From: DAOUJW01 sp965218945
Lineage (GTDB): Bacteria > Chloroflexota > Dehalococcoidia > Lucifugimonadales > UBA2985
Direction of reading: 5' to 3'
NCBI GenBank assembly: GCA_965218945.1
Contig: OZ244718.1
Location: 868,001 to 932,000 of the forward strand
DNA: 64,000 nucleotides
Part shown: positions 29,642-38,589 of the stretch, piece by piece
Layout: every line of letters begins with the position of its first letter
How positions within the stretch are numbered: the stretch's first letter is position 1
The notes under the pieces: model-generated
Told to the model about the DNA's origin: nothing
Databases searched by the model: none
What the model saw: only the letters and a program-made list of their open reading frames with translations
Program-made: the position numbers and the translations under genes

Positions 29642-30775
29642 ATGAGGGTATCTTGTTTGCAGGAAAACCTTAATAGAGGACTGGCGATGATTAGCCGTGC
29701 GGTGGCCACTCGCACCACTCTGCCTATAACTCAGAACGTCCTCATGGAGACCGACCAGTCCAGACTCAAGCTGTCGGCTACCAATCTGGAACTGGCTATC
29801 ACTACCTGGGTGGGGGCTATGGTCGAGGAGGAGGGCGCCATCACCATACCTGCGCGGCTCCTGTCCGACTTCGTCGGCTCGCTGCCCAACGAGAAAATAG
29901 ACATGGAGTTGACTCCTCGACCCAAGGGAGTCCAATTCCGCTGCGCCCGCTTCCAAGCCCATATCAACGGCGCAGACGCCGAGGAGTTTCCACCCATCCC
30001 TACGGTAGAGGACGGTATGACCGTCCGAATAGACCCGCAGGTCCTGCGTACGGCCATCGGCCGTGTGGTCTTCGCCGCGGCCACGGAGGACACGAGACCG
30101 GTGCTTACAGGAATCAAGCTGGAGGCCTCGGAGCAGGTTCTCACCCTGGCGGGCGCGGACGGCTTCCGGCTGGCCGTATACAAGGCCCCTCTTCTGGAGC
30201 CTGTGTCGGAGGAGACCCACGCCATTGTTCCTGCCAGGACCCTCCTTGAGCTGCATCGCCTGCTTGCGGACCAGGACGAGCCCGTGGACCTGGTGGTCAC
30301 CCCCTCCAAGAGCCAGTTGCTGGTGCACCTGAAGGGAGTCGAGATAGTATCGCAGCTCATACAGGGCGCCTTCCCCAACTACGGCCAGCTCGTACCCCAA
30401 GGCTTCGGCACCAGAGCGGTTGTCGATTTACAGGAATTCAATCGAGCCGCCCGAGCAGCGTCCATATTCGCTCGGGACGGTGGTGGAATCGTGCGGCTCC
30501 AGATGCTCCCCGGGTCCGACGGCGAGGCCGGCAGGATGGTTATCACCTCCAAGGCGGAGGAGACTGGGGACAATGAGGGCGAGATCGACGCCAAAATAGA
30601 GGGCGATGAGGCCAAGATAGCATTTAGCAGCCGCTACCTGACGGACGTGCTGGGGGCTATGGAGCGCGGAGAGGTGGCGCTGGAGACTTCAACCCCTTCC
30701 AGCCCGGGGGTTATCAAGCCCGTGGGCAACGAGGACTACGTCCACGTTGTAATGCCCATGTTCGTGCAGTGGTAG
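29642..30775 (+). CDS. dnaN: DNA polymerase III beta subunit (sliding clamp)
   Basis: A 377-residue clamp that encircles DNA and tethers polymerase III. Three clamp domains are visible: MRVSCLQENLNRGLAMISRAV (first, as a run of two strands and helix), TEDTRPVLTGIKLE (second), and KAEETGDNEGEI...FSSRYLTDVLGAM with the closing VMPMFVQW. The end of the family is usually MPMRI/L; here FVQW follows. Unusually the gene does not sit beside dnaA or recF; it lies between the oxidase block and unrelated genes. Confidence 0.96.
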   Translation: MRVSCLQENLNRGLAMISRAVATRTTLPITQNVLMETDQSRLKLSATNLELAITTWVGAMVEEEGAITIPARLLSDFVGSLPNEKIDMELTPRPKGVQFRCARFQAHINGADAEEFPPIPTVEDGMTVRIDPQVLRTAIGRVVFAAATEDTRPVLTGIKLEASEQVLTLAGADGFRLAVYKAPLLEPVSEETHAIVPARTLLELHRLLADQDEPVDLVVTPSKSQLLVHLKGVEIVSQLIQGAFPNYGQLVPQGFGTRAVVDLQEFNRAARAASIFARDGGGIVRLQMLPGSDGEAGRMVITSKAEETGDNEGEIDAKIEGDEAKIAFSSRYLTDVLGAMERGEVALETSTPSSPGVIKPVGNEDYVHVVMPMFVQW

Positions 30776-30889
30776 CCGTCGCTGTAGATAACATCGACGC
30801 TACGCTAGGCCGAGCCGCTTTTACGCCAACTAATTTGGATAAGAGTGCAGGACACCCCGCTCACACCCGCTTAGCAGGAGGAGGACACC

Positions 30890-31159
30890 TTGACAACCTC
30901 GGAGGATAGAGACAGGGTAACGAGGCTTGAGGTGGCCTACGAGTTTGTCAAGGAAAACATGTCAACCCAAGCGGATGTTGCGCGCCTGGAAGGTCGCGTA
31001 GATGCCGTAGAAGCGCACTTGGAGGGTCGTATGGATGCCTTGGAAGAGCGCTTGGACGGGAAGATAGATGCCTTGGAGAACCGCCTCCTTCTGCGGTTTG
31101 TTGCCGTCGCCGTCGTAATGTCAAGTGTGATTATCGGGGTCCTTAAACTCTGGCCGTAG
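30890..31159 (+). CDS. Small coiled-coil membrane protein
   Basis: An 89-residue protein starting at TTG after AGGAGGAGG. Residues 1-68 form a charged coiled coil with repeating LEGRVDAVEAHLEGRMDAL-like heptads and are followed by a single C-terminal membrane helix (about 68-88, FVAVAVVMSSVIIGVLKLW). Such tail-anchored helices are common in small proteins of unknown role. No partner is evident. Confidence 0.65.
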   Translation: MTTSEDRDRVTRLEVAYEFVKENMSTQADVARLEGRVDAVEAHLEGRMDALEERLDGKIDALENRLLLRFVAVAVVMSSVIIGVLKLWP

Positions 31160-31277
31160 CGGTTATTCAAGGTCTCGCTGGCAGGCGCCTTCCCCGTCTC
31201 TCCTAGCGCCGAGATGCATCTTTCTTGTGTGCAAGATTGTTCTTCCGTAACCTGCTTGTTACCATGTTGTAACGTGG

Positions 31278-31305
31278 TTGCAATTTCGCGATGATATGCT
31301 ACTAT
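31278..31305 (+). promoter_or_regulatory. Promoter of the ATP-grasp cluster
   Basis: -35 TTGCAA (31278-31283), 16-base spacer, -10 TACTAT (31300-31305), about 100 bases before the first gene. A short dyad GTTAC-N6-GTAAC lies immediately upstream (near 31258-31273). Confidence 0.5.
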
Positions 31306-31407
31306 CTCCACTCTATTGAGTTGGACACGGGGCGGGTGGTTGAGTACGTTGCCATGCGCAGGCGCGCCCTTGACCGGTTAAGGCCTTTTACGGAGAGCTA
31401 GAGAACT

Positions 31408-32787
31408 ATGTTGACGGACACATTTTCCGCAGATCACTCCATGAACGAGTGTATAGACTCGCATGGCGATGTACGACCCGTGTACCAGAGCCTGATGAAT
31501 AACCTGGACAGGCTGGGCGTGGAGGAGATGCTGCGTCGCTGCCAGCAGGCCAGGGACCTCGCGACAAGGGACGCATTCACCTTTCGCCTGGACCCCAGAG
31601 AGTTCCGCACTGTGCCAATCGACTGGATTCCCAGGATCATTCCCAAGGAGCACTGGGATAACATCGCTCAGGGCGTTGCGCAGCGCTTGAAAGCCATCAA
31701 TCGCTTCATGCTTGAACTGTACTGTGGCGAGCAGAGCATAGTCCCTGAAGACGTGCTCTTCTCCTGTCACCACTACAACCCGGAGCTGCAGGATTTTCGG
31801 CCTCCCAAGGACGTTTTCGTGCACATCTACGGCGTAGACCTTGTTCACATGGGGGACGGCAACTACGTAATCCTGGAGGACAACCTGCGCATACCATCGG
31901 GCATTACCTACCAGATGAAGTCCACGGAGATAGGTCTTCAGGTCATGCCGGAGCTTTCGGAGGGCTACAACATAGTTCCCTACGACATAAAGGCCGCCTA
32001 CCAGGAGATGTTCCTCTCTCTGTGTGACATGGACTCTCCCACGTGCGTACTGCTGACGGACAGCAAGTACGGAGCCGCCTTCTTCGAGCACCGCTACCTG
32101 TCCGAGCTGCTGGGGGTTGCCCTGGTTGAGGGCTCAGACCTTTACGTCGGACATAACGGCCGGGTATGGTGCAGGTCGATGGACGGGGACTTTGAGGTGG
32201 ACCTGATCTACCGGCGCGTAGAAGACCTGGACATGTTCGTGCCCGGGTTGACGGAAGCCTATCTTAACAATAAAGTAGTCTTGGTGAACGCGATGGGGAC
32301 CGGCGCCTGCGACGACAAGCTGGTCTTTCTGTGGGTGCCGGACATGATAAAGACCTACCTGGGAGAGGACGCAATACTGGACCAGGCGGTCTCCTACGAC
32401 CTGCGGTCGCCGACAGACCGGCAGTACGTCCTGCAGAACCTGGACAACCTTGTGCTGAAGATCCGCCAGGGGTACGGAGGACTGGGAGTCTACATCATGC
32501 CGGATCTCGGGGTCACTTACAAAAGCCGTCTGGCCCGGCAGGTGATTGAGCAGCCCCAGACCTTCATAGCCCAGGAGACCCTTGACTTCTCGAAGCACGT
32601 GGTGTTCGATGAAGATAGCGGTCGGTTGCAGGAGAGGTACGTAGACCTGAGGGTGTTTGCCACTCAGAACGGCAATGGCGAAGTTAGCGTGTTTCCGGGA
32701 GGTCTTACTCGTGTATCCCAGCCTTCCAGTCGGGTCACCAATAACTCTTCAGGTGGGTCATGCAAGCCGAGCTGGGTAGTCACGTAG
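31408..32787 (+). CDS. Circularly permuted ATP-grasp protein
   Basis: A 459-residue member of the circularly permuted ATP-grasp family (CP_ATPgrasp). These are predicted peptide-ligase-like enzymes using ATP to form amide bonds. Recognisable blocks are FRTVPIDWIPRIIP, VHIYGVDLVHMGDGNYVILEDNLRIPSG (two parts), VDLIYRRVED, GGLGVYIMP and the end GGLTRVSQPSS...SSGGSCKPSWV. In many genomes it travels with an alpha-E protein and a transglutaminase-like protein, exactly as here. The 3' end overlaps the next gene by 28 bases. Substrates of this cluster are unknown; a short-peptide product has been proposed for the family. Confidence 0.88.
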   Translation: MLTDTFSADHSMNECIDSHGDVRPVYQSLMNNLDRLGVEEMLRRCQQARDLATRDAFTFRLDPREFRTVPIDWIPRIIPKEHWDNIAQGVAQRLKAINRFMLELYCGEQSIVPEDVLFSCHHYNPELQDFRPPKDVFVHIYGVDLVHMGDGNYVILEDNLRIPSGITYQMKSTEIGLQVMPELSEGYNIVPYDIKAAYQEMFLSLCDMDSPTCVLLTDSKYGAAFFEHRYLSELLGVALVEGSDLYVGHNGRVWCRSMDGDFEVDLIYRRVEDLDMFVPGLTEAYLNNKVVLVNAMGTGACDDKLVFLWVPDMIKTYLGEDAILDQAVSYDLRSPTDRQYVLQNLDNLVLKIRQGYGGLGVYIMPDLGVTYKSRLARQVIEQPQTFIAQETLDFSKHVVFDEDSGRLQERYVDLRVFATQNGNGEVSVFPGGLTRVSQPSSRVTNNSSGGSCKPSWVVT

Positions 32788-33689
32788 GCAACAGCGTCGT
32801 ACCGGTCCACTACGCCTACGTTGCCAGATACACCTACTCGGACGTGGTAGTCCAGAACGATAACTTTCTCAGGCTGTCCGCCTACTCTGATCACCGGCAG
32901 TGGGTGGAGAGCCGCGACATCCTGACCAACCCGGACGGCAGGAAGGTAGCCTACTCCGACCGGTTCGGCAACGTGGTGCATCGCGTGCGCATTATGGCTC
33001 CACACCAGCAATTGACAATCGCCTCAATAGGGGAGGTGTACCTGGAGCCTGCGACCCCACCGGTGGCAGATATGTTTCTATCCTCCATTGAACACAGACC
33101 GGATGCGTCCGAGTTCCTGGCGCCCTCTCCCCTGGTGGACCCCGATACCGTGGCCGACGCGGCCAAGTCCTTGGCGGGCGATGCCGCCACACTGCTGGAG
33201 CTCATCCACAGGGTTGTCGCCTGGGTGAGGGTAAGGGTCAAGTACCAGAGAGGCAACACCTCGGTCAACACCACGGCATTTGACGTGCTGTCTTCCATGG
33301 AGGGCGTCTGCCAGGACAAGACCCACCTGGCGCTGGGCATGATAAGGTCCCTGGGCGTGCCTGCGCGGTACGTGAGCGGACTGCTGACGCGCCAGGCCGG
33401 TGAGACCCACGCCTGGCTGGAGTTCCTTCATCCCGAGGCAGGCTGGTTGCCTGCCGACCCCACAAGGGGTATAGTCATTGAGATCGGGACTGACTACCTC
33501 AAGCTTGGGGTGGGACGTGACTATTCGGAGGCGCCACCCGTAACCGGGTCCTTCATCTCAAGAGGGTCGGGACATCTGGATGTTGCCACGGCGCAGGTCT
33601 ACTTTGACAGGGAAACCATTTCCTTTGAGGACGCCCTGAGCCTCATAGAGACCAGTAACCCGTGGAAAGAGGTGCAGAACAGATGGTAG
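32760..33689 (+). CDS. Transglutaminase-like cysteine protease family protein
   Basis: A 309-residue protein with an N-terminal beta-rich domain (residues 1-120) typical of bacterial transglutaminase-like proteins, followed by the catalytic core. The triad is visible: Cys in MEGVCQDKTHLALGMIRSL, His in GETHAWLEF and Asp in WLPADPTRG. It probably hydrolyses or transfers an amide bond, perhaps on the product of the ATP-grasp partner. It overlaps the upstream gene by 28 bases and the downstream one by 7, so translation is coupled. Confidence 0.9.
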   Translation: MQAELGSHVGNSVVPVHYAYVARYTYSDVVVQNDNFLRLSAYSDHRQWVESRDILTNPDGRKVAYSDRFGNVVHRVRIMAPHQQLTIASIGEVYLEPATPPVADMFLSSIEHRPDASEFLAPSPLVDPDTVADAAKSLAGDAATLLELIHRVVAWVRVRVKYQRGNTSVNTTAFDVLSSMEGVCQDKTHLALGMIRSLGVPARYVSGLLTRQAGETHAWLEFLHPEAGWLPADPTRGIVIEIGTDYLKLGVGRDYSEAPPVTGSFISRGSGHLDVATAQVYFDRETISFEDALSLIETSNPWKEVQNRW

Positions 33690-34207
33690 AACCAAGAGCT
33701 CGGGCCTTCAACACAGACCGGTGGCTTACCGACTCCAGAGTGTACAACCTGATCTGGCTGGGACGCTGGCTGGAGCGGGCTGAGAACGTTACACGGGTTA
33801 TCAACACCTTTGCCAGATCTGCAATGGACAACGGGGATGACATCCACGCGCTCTCCGCGTCTCTGGTGAACGCTGTGAGGGTTCGCGGGATTAACATCGA
33901 CGAACCAGACCACTCCCTGTCCCTGCTCCTGAAGTACCACGAGCCGTCTTCCATATATCACAGTATGGCCACCGCCCGCAATAACGCCACCCAGGTAGGC
34001 ACCGTGGAGCTCATCAGGGCTATATCCAACATCCTGGCGGAGATGGACGGAGTGCAGCTTCCCCTTGAGTCCACGGAAGACGCTTACAAACTCACCGAAC
34101 ACATCCTGGAAGGCCTGACCGAAGTCTACGGCGTAATAGAGGCCAACTGGTTCCACAGGGAGTCCCTGTCGGAAGAAGAGATGTACCGGAGGTTCGTGCA
34201 GCAGTAG
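33683..34207 (+). CDS. Short alpha-E domain protein
   Basis: A 174-residue all-helical protein whose start overlaps the stop of the transglutaminase gene. YNLIWLGRWLERAENVTRVI is a single block matching the opening of alpha-E (DUF403) proteins, which normally reach about 310 residues. Only about the first half is present and the stop looks genuine, with an ordinary gap to the next gene. Alpha-E is thought to assist the ATP-grasp enzyme. A GTG at 33662 would add seven residues. Confidence 0.75.
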   Translation: MVEPRARAFNTDRWLTDSRVYNLIWLGRWLERAENVTRVINTFARSAMDNGDDIHALSASLVNAVRVRGINIDEPDHSLSLLLKYHEPSSIYHSMATARNNATQVGTVELIRAISNILAEMDGVQLPLESTEDAYKLTEHILEGLTEVYGVIEANWFHRESLSEEEMYRRFVQQ

Positions 34208-34251
34208 TAACCACGTGGGTAATTGCGCGTCCTGGTGAGGGGGTTAAGGCA

Positions 34252-35040
34252 ATGTTACGAGATGGCCGTTGGGAGCTGGAATGTATGGAGGTGCTGGAGG
34301 ACGTTTCCCCGGCTGACTGGATAGTGGAGCGGCTTTGGGCGCGTTCGGCTTCCGGTGTGCGAGTTGGTGAACTTATACCAGAGGGGTTTGAAGCCTACGC
34401 TCGCATCTTCCACCCTGCATATCGCGCCACCGAAGCTCCGGGGGTGGAGGAGAGAATTGCGTGGTATACCATAGCGAACTGGACGGGACAAACCGTACAC
34501 CCTGAAATGCAGTTCAATCGCATTGCCAAGCTGCCGGATGCCCCGGTGTACAATCACCCGGAATGGGGCACGCGGCCTAGTGTCGGATACTTGCCTGATG
34601 AGGAGTGTCTGTTGTTGACCCGCGTCCTCTCGTCATTTACCTCAACTCCTGAAAGCTGTTACTTCTGCCTTTGGGAGGGATACGGTGGGATGAACGCCCA
34701 TTACCGGAGAAATCCAAAGGTAAAGGCGGCCCGGGGATGGGAATACTGGCTCTTTCGCGGTCCGATTCACGGCGCGCTTGGCGGGTTGCACCCAACCAGT
34801 GAGACCCCGAACATCTGGTGGCCCGAGGACCGGGCCTGGTGCGTTGTAACCCACGTGGACTTTTCGGAGACATTCGTAGGGGGCACGCAAGCCTGTATAG
34901 ACCGTATTCTCGGATACTCTAACTGGAACTGGGGCAACAACTCACGAATGAGATTCTCAGGCTTGGAGGCGCTTCAAATATCCCTGGATGCTCGTGTTGA
35001 TATCAACGGAGATAACATCAATCCTGGGGTGGGGGTTTAG
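34252..35040 (+). CDS. Conserved protein of unknown function in the ATP-grasp cluster
   Basis: A 262-residue soluble protein rich in Trp and His. Conspicuous stretches are YARIFHPAYRATEAPGVEER, TSTPESCYFCLWEGYGG, WEYWLFRGPIHGAL and PNIWWPEDRAWCVVTHVDF. The closing FSETFVGGTQACIDRIL resembles conserved proteins I recall from Actinobacteria that have no assigned function. No catalytic motif is certain. It follows the alpha-E gene by 44 bases on the same strand, so it may be the last gene of the cluster. Confidence 0.65.
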   Translation: MLRDGRWELECMEVLEDVSPADWIVERLWARSASGVRVGELIPEGFEAYARIFHPAYRATEAPGVEERIAWYTIANWTGQTVHPEMQFNRIAKLPDAPVYNHPEWGTRPSVGYLPDEECLLLTRVLSSFTSTPESCYFCLWEGYGGMNAHYRRNPKVKAARGWEYWLFRGPIHGALGGLHPTSETPNIWWPEDRAWCVVTHVDFSETFVGGTQACIDRILGYSNWNWGNNSRMRFSGLEALQISLDARVDINGDNINPGVGV

Positions 35041-35145
35041 CCGGGCGTCAAGCATATACTCCCCTACTCAAGGTCTCTAACTGGAGTGGGTTGAGACTTT
35101 GAAGATGTCAATGCTCACCGAACTAAGCCCGGCGGAGCGTTGACC

Positions 35146-35946
35146 CTACTGCGGGATAACCGTCAGCAGCACCTCGACCCTCACGTCGTCCTCAATACTT
35201 ACAACGACCGAAGCAGTTGGGGGAGGGATGTCCAGTTGCTGCCATGTGAATGTCGTGCGTCCGAGTATGAACATCTCGCTGCCGTCGTCCCGAGCCTCAA
35301 TTTCGAACTCCATCGGCACAGTAATACCGCGGATTTCCAGCGTGCCGCTAACGCTCGTCGTCACTGGCTCCCCTGAGGCTAGACCCTCGGGCAGCGGGCC
35401 GACGTCGGGTACAGTGAAGGTGGCGAACTGGTGGTCGCCGAACATCCTTGTCCTGACGTACCTGTCCCTGAACTCCTGGTCGCTGGACATCGAGTGCAGG
35501 TCTATCTGGATGACGGACTCCCTGCCGTCCAGGTGCACCTCACCGGACAGGGTAGTGGTGCGCATTACTGCGTCGTTGGGTAGGGGCAGCCTCGCCAGCT
35601 GCTCCTCCACCGTGAACGTAGCCTCTGAGCCGCCGGATACAACGAAGGTGATTCCTTCGTACTCACCCATCTTTCTCATCGACGCCTCAGCCTCCGGTGT
35701 GGGCGAGGGCGCAGGCGTATCCTCCATCTTCGCCGTTGCCTCCGCGGGCTGGTCTGTGGGCGCGGCTGTCGGAGTGTTGTCCTGGGACGGCGTACTGGTG
35801 GGGGCTGACGTGGAGGTCGGCGCGGTGGTTGCAGTCGGGTCTTCGGAGCCGCCGCAGGCCGCCAGCAGCGCCAGGACTATGGATAGCGCAATCGCTCCAA
35901 TGAGGAGCCTGTATCTAGTGGGCATAATCTGGACCGTCGCTTTCAA
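35146..35946 (-). CDS. YceI-domain lipoprotein
   Basis: A 266-residue exported lipoprotein. After a signal ending LALLAAC comes a Thr/Pro/Ala-rich linker (about residues 35-85) and then a YceI-like beta-barrel domain (about 90-266). That domain has LSGEVHLDGRESVIQIDLHSM, DQEFRDRYVRTRMF and SGTLEIRGITVPMEFEIE (each a strand pair). YceI proteins bind isoprenoid or lipid-like ligands in the cell envelope. An internal ATG at residue 8 is an equally good start. It precedes nothing on its strand; the membrane protein upstream may share its transcript. Confidence 0.8.
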   Translation of the reverse strand: MKATVQIMPTRYRLLIGAIALSIVLALLAACGGSEDPTATTAPTSTSAPTSTPSQDNTPTAAPTDQPAEATAKMEDTPAPSPTPEAEASMRKMGEYEGITFVVSGGSEATFTVEEQLARLPLPNDAVMRTTTLSGEVHLDGRESVIQIDLHSMSSDQEFRDRYVRTRMFGDHQFATFTVPDVGPLPEGLASGEPVTTSVSGTLEIRGITVPMEFEIEARDDGSEMFILGRTTFTWQQLDIPPPTASVVVSIEDDVRVEVLLTVIPQ

Positions 35947-35963
35947 TCAATTCAAATGTCTCC

Positions 35964-36518
35964 CTAGTCGGGAAGGGTGGAGTCAAGGATAACATAGGAT
36001 GCGGTTCTTGGGGGCAGCTCCAGCCGGCCGCTCTCCTGGTCTCCCTGGCCGGCCAATGCGATTCCGAGGCCGATTGCCAGGAGCACGATGATAGCTGTCA
36101 CCCTCCGGGGCAGTGATACCCTGGCGCGCAGGAGCAGCAGGGTCAAGGCCCCCGTCAGCCCGAAAACGATAGCCGCCAGCGGCACTATGTAGGAAGTCGA
36201 GCGCTCCATCTGCGTTTCGCCCGCCACGGCGGTGACGGCAACGAGGCCGAAAGCTAGTGTCATCGAAACGAGGAGGATAGCCGGACGGCGTCCGCGACCA
36301 TCCAGCGCTCTCCAGAGCACTCCTGCGCCCAGGCCTACGGCCAGCGCTCCCGCCATCACCGGCGCGCTGTTGAAGTAGGTGTCGGTGGGCGCTTCCAGTG
36401 GGAGGTTGGCGAGCACGGCCGCAACGGCTGCCACCGACCCGGCAGTGAGGCCGGCCCGTAGTGGTGACATGCCTTCCTGTGGCTCAATGCTTCCTGGTCT
36501 ATGCCTTACTTTGGGCAA
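35964..36518 (-). CDS. Multi-span membrane protein of unknown function
   Basis: A 184-residue protein with about five hydrophobic segments (near residues 20-40, 53-68, 78-98, 108-128, 138-156) and a short polar tail. No family motif is recognised. It is divergent from the Fur gene across a 178-base spacer and 17 bases upstream of the YceI lipoprotein gene, probably in one operon. Confidence 0.55.
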   Translation of the reverse strand: MPKVRHRPGSIEPQEGMSPLRAGLTAGSVAAVAAVLANLPLEAPTDTYFNSAPVMAGALAVGLGAGVLWRALDGRGRRPAILLVSMTLAFGLVAVTAVAGETQMERSTSYIVPLAAIVFGLTGALTLLLLRARVSLPRRVTAIIVLLAIGLGIALAGQGDQESGRLELPPRTASYVILDSTLPD

Positions 36519-36649
36519 TATTCAGAAGACCTTTCTGGTGTCTCCAAGCTCATCCGGGCGCTTTCCTGCTATACTGGAATCGATTATAGCCTCGATGTAC
36601 CGGACAGCGCCATTCTAGCACAGACACTACCTCGCTAGAGAAGGGCTAG

Positions 36650-36678
36650 TTGATAGACCATCCTACCGGTAGTAGACT
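36650..36678 (+). promoter_or_regulatory. fur-family gene promoter with palindrome
   Basis: -35 TTGATA (36650-36655), 17-base spacer, -10 TAGACT (36673-36678). The perfect palindrome CTACCGGTAG (36663-36672) fills the spacer end, a likely operator site. A weaker dyad with TATACT follows to 36691. Confidence 0.5.
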
Positions 36679-36696
36679 ATACCTATACTACACCAG

Positions 36697-37155
36697 GTGA
36701 AATTGAGAGCCGTTAATATGAACGAGGTACAGACCTCTCGCCCCAATCTTATGGCGGTCCTGGAAGACCGAGGCTACAGGTCTACGGCTCCCAGGCAGGC
36801 CATCGTCAATCTTCTTGAGCGGAAGCAGTCGGGCTTTACTGTGGAGGAGATCAGCGAAGATCTTCCCTCGGTGGGGCGCGCAACGGTCTACAGGACCATT
36901 AAGCTGCTTTTGGGAGAGGGGGTTATCTGCAAGCTCGCTCTAATGGACGGCGCTCCAAAGTACAGCCTGTCCCGCAATGAGCACCATCACCATACCGTGT
37001 GCGTCAAGTGCGGCGAGGTTGGAGAGTTCCGAGCCGCGACTGTCGAACGTCTGCTGCGCGCCATCGGCGGCGACATACAGGGCCAGGTCGTTGGTCACCG
37101 CATGGAGTTTTACATCAACTGCTACCAGTGCATCGCTGCCGACAAAGGCAGCTAG
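36697..37155 (+). CDS. Fur-family metalloregulator
   Basis: A 152-residue Fur/PerR/Zur-type repressor. The winged helix covers about residues 15-90 (RGYRSTAPRQAIVNLLERKQ, GRATVYRTIKLLLGEGVI as a run of helices). The metal-binding hinge has SRNEHHHHTVCVKCGEVGEF and a second pair CYQC near the end, giving a structural zinc site like that of PerR/Zur. Which metal or peroxide it senses cannot be told. GTG 36697 or ATG 36718 are both possible starts. It probably controls its own promoter through the CTACCGGTAG site. Confidence 0.88.
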   Translation: MKLRAVNMNEVQTSRPNLMAVLEDRGYRSTAPRQAIVNLLERKQSGFTVEEISEDLPSVGRATVYRTIKLLLGEGVICKLALMDGAPKYSLSRNEHHHHTVCVKCGEVGEFRAATVERLLRAIGGDIQGQVVGHRMEFYINCYQCIAADKGS

Positions 37156-37263
37156 CCGTCACCAAAGCTCTCCGTCTCTTCAGGCGTTTTCCGCAGCATC
37201 GCCGGACACGGCTTGCCGCAGAATCCCGCCAGGGTCGGTCTCAGCCGTCAACTTCACTTAGGT

Positions 37264-37593
37264 ATGCCAAAAAGATTGATAACGATTGCAGCTGCGTTGG
37301 CCCTGTTCGCGGCTGCTTGCGGTATAAGTGTGTCGGTGTCTGAGAGCGAGACCCTTGAGGTCGAAGTCGGCCCTGAGTTGGTGGACTGCGTAGGCGTGGG
37401 GCCAATGAAGTGCATGATTGTGGACGGAAACTTCTTCTACGACCACATAGAGGGATTCGACTATGAAGAGGGGTATGTCTACAGACTGAGGATAGAGCAG
37501 TATGACGCCTGGCCGGGGCAGAAGGAGCCGCCGCAGGACGCCTCCAGGTACGGCTACCGGCTGATTGAGGTTATAAGCAAGACACCCGCCTGA
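37264..37593 (+). CDS. DUF4377-like lipoprotein
   Basis: A 109-residue small lipoprotein. The signal MPKRLITIAAALALFAAAC ends in a lipobox. The mature part has VDCVGVGPMKCMIV and HIEGFDYEEGYVYRLRI, which resemble the Cys-x-Cys and EGF(x)YEPGYEY pattern of DUF4377 proteins (HslJ-like envelope proteins of unknown role). The ATG at 37264 is preferred over an upstream in-frame start because it begins the signal peptide. Confidence 0.7.
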   Translation: MPKRLITIAAALALFAAACGISVSVSESETLEVEVGPELVDCVGVGPMKCMIVDGNFFYDHIEGFDYEEGYVYRLRIEQYDAWPGQKEPPQDASRYGYRLIEVISKTPA

Positions 37594-37767
37594 AGCGGCG
37601 GATGAGGTCTCTTCATTGTGGGCGCGGTGTAGTCGTCCGGCAGTTTTGGTGGTAATATGGGGTAGCATTCCCTTAACCCACTATTCTGATTGTCGAATAG
37701 CGTCTGTGCGCACGGAGCGGCTAGGCCGGCTCATCTCGTGCAGTGGTAAATCGCAAAGGAGGGCGCC

Positions 37768-38589
37768 GTGGACTTCGAGATCCACTACACCGATCAGCAG
37801 CAGCAGTTTCGAGAGGCCCTGCGCGCCTGGCTGGAAGGCAACGCTCCCAAGGACATAGAAATCCCCACGGACGGCAGGCCTCTGGACAGGGAGACCCAGC
37901 AGACGCTGAGGGATTTCCGGTGCAAGCTGGGATCCAAGGGCTGGCTGGCGCCGTCCTGGCCCCTGGAGTGGGGCGGGGGCGGGATGCACCCGGCGTTGGA
38001 GGCGGTCTTCCTGGAGGAGATCAGACGCCTGAACCTTCCCTCAATTGGCAACACGCAGCGCTGGATACCCCCGTTGCTTGTCTGGGGCACCCCGGAGCAG
38101 AAAGAGCGGTACGTTCCACCCGCGTTGCGCGGCGAGACTGTGGTATGGCAGCTCTTTGCCGAGTTGGAAACCGGCAGCGACCTGGCCTCAATAAAGACCC
38201 ACGCCTTTCGTGAAGGAGGGGATTGGGTCATAAATGGAAGCAAGGCCTTTGTAATGGGCCGGTTTGACCCCGACTACCTTTGGACGCTGGCCGTCACCGA
38301 TGTCACACGCCCTACCAAGCTGAATCTCGGCGTATTCATGATAGACGCAAACCTGCCTGGCATTTCCGTCAGCACCCAGGACCTCCTCATGGGCAGCGAC
38401 AGTCACATCGAATTGGACGATGTGCGTGTGCCTGCGGACTGCCTAATTGGGCATCAGTACCAGGGATGGGAGATCGCCCAGACCACCATTGAAGGAGAGC
38501 GTGGAGGCTACGTCATCCTGAGCTCGGAGGAGGCGACCATCAAGAGCGTCCAGGATTTCCTCAGGGATCAGGGCAGGAACCAGACGTAA
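37768..38589 (+). CDS. Acyl-CoA dehydrogenase, lacking the C-terminal domain
   Basis: A 273-residue protein, GTG start after AAAGGAGGG. It contains the N-terminal helical and middle beta domains of acyl-CoA dehydrogenases: GSKGWLAPSWPLEWGGGGMHPAL, LFAELETGSDLASI (FAD/substrate loop), GDWVINGSKAFVMG and DVRVPADCLIG. The chain ends after YVILSSEEATIKSVQDFLRD, so the C-terminal four-helix domain, which carries part of the FAD site and the usual catalytic Glu, is missing (family length 380-400). No remnant of the domain is seen downstream. It is either a decayed gene or a partner-dependent form. Confidence 0.75.
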   Translation: MDFEIHYTDQQQQFREALRAWLEGNAPKDIEIPTDGRPLDRETQQTLRDFRCKLGSKGWLAPSWPLEWGGGGMHPALEAVFLEEIRRLNLPSIGNTQRWIPPLLVWGTPEQKERYVPPALRGETVVWQLFAELETGSDLASIKTHAFREGGDWVINGSKAFVMGRFDPDYLWTLAVTDVTRPTKLNLGVFMIDANLPGISVSTQDLLMGSDSHIELDDVRVPADCLIGHQYQGWEIAQTTIEGERGGYVILSSEEATIKSVQDFLRDQGRNQT

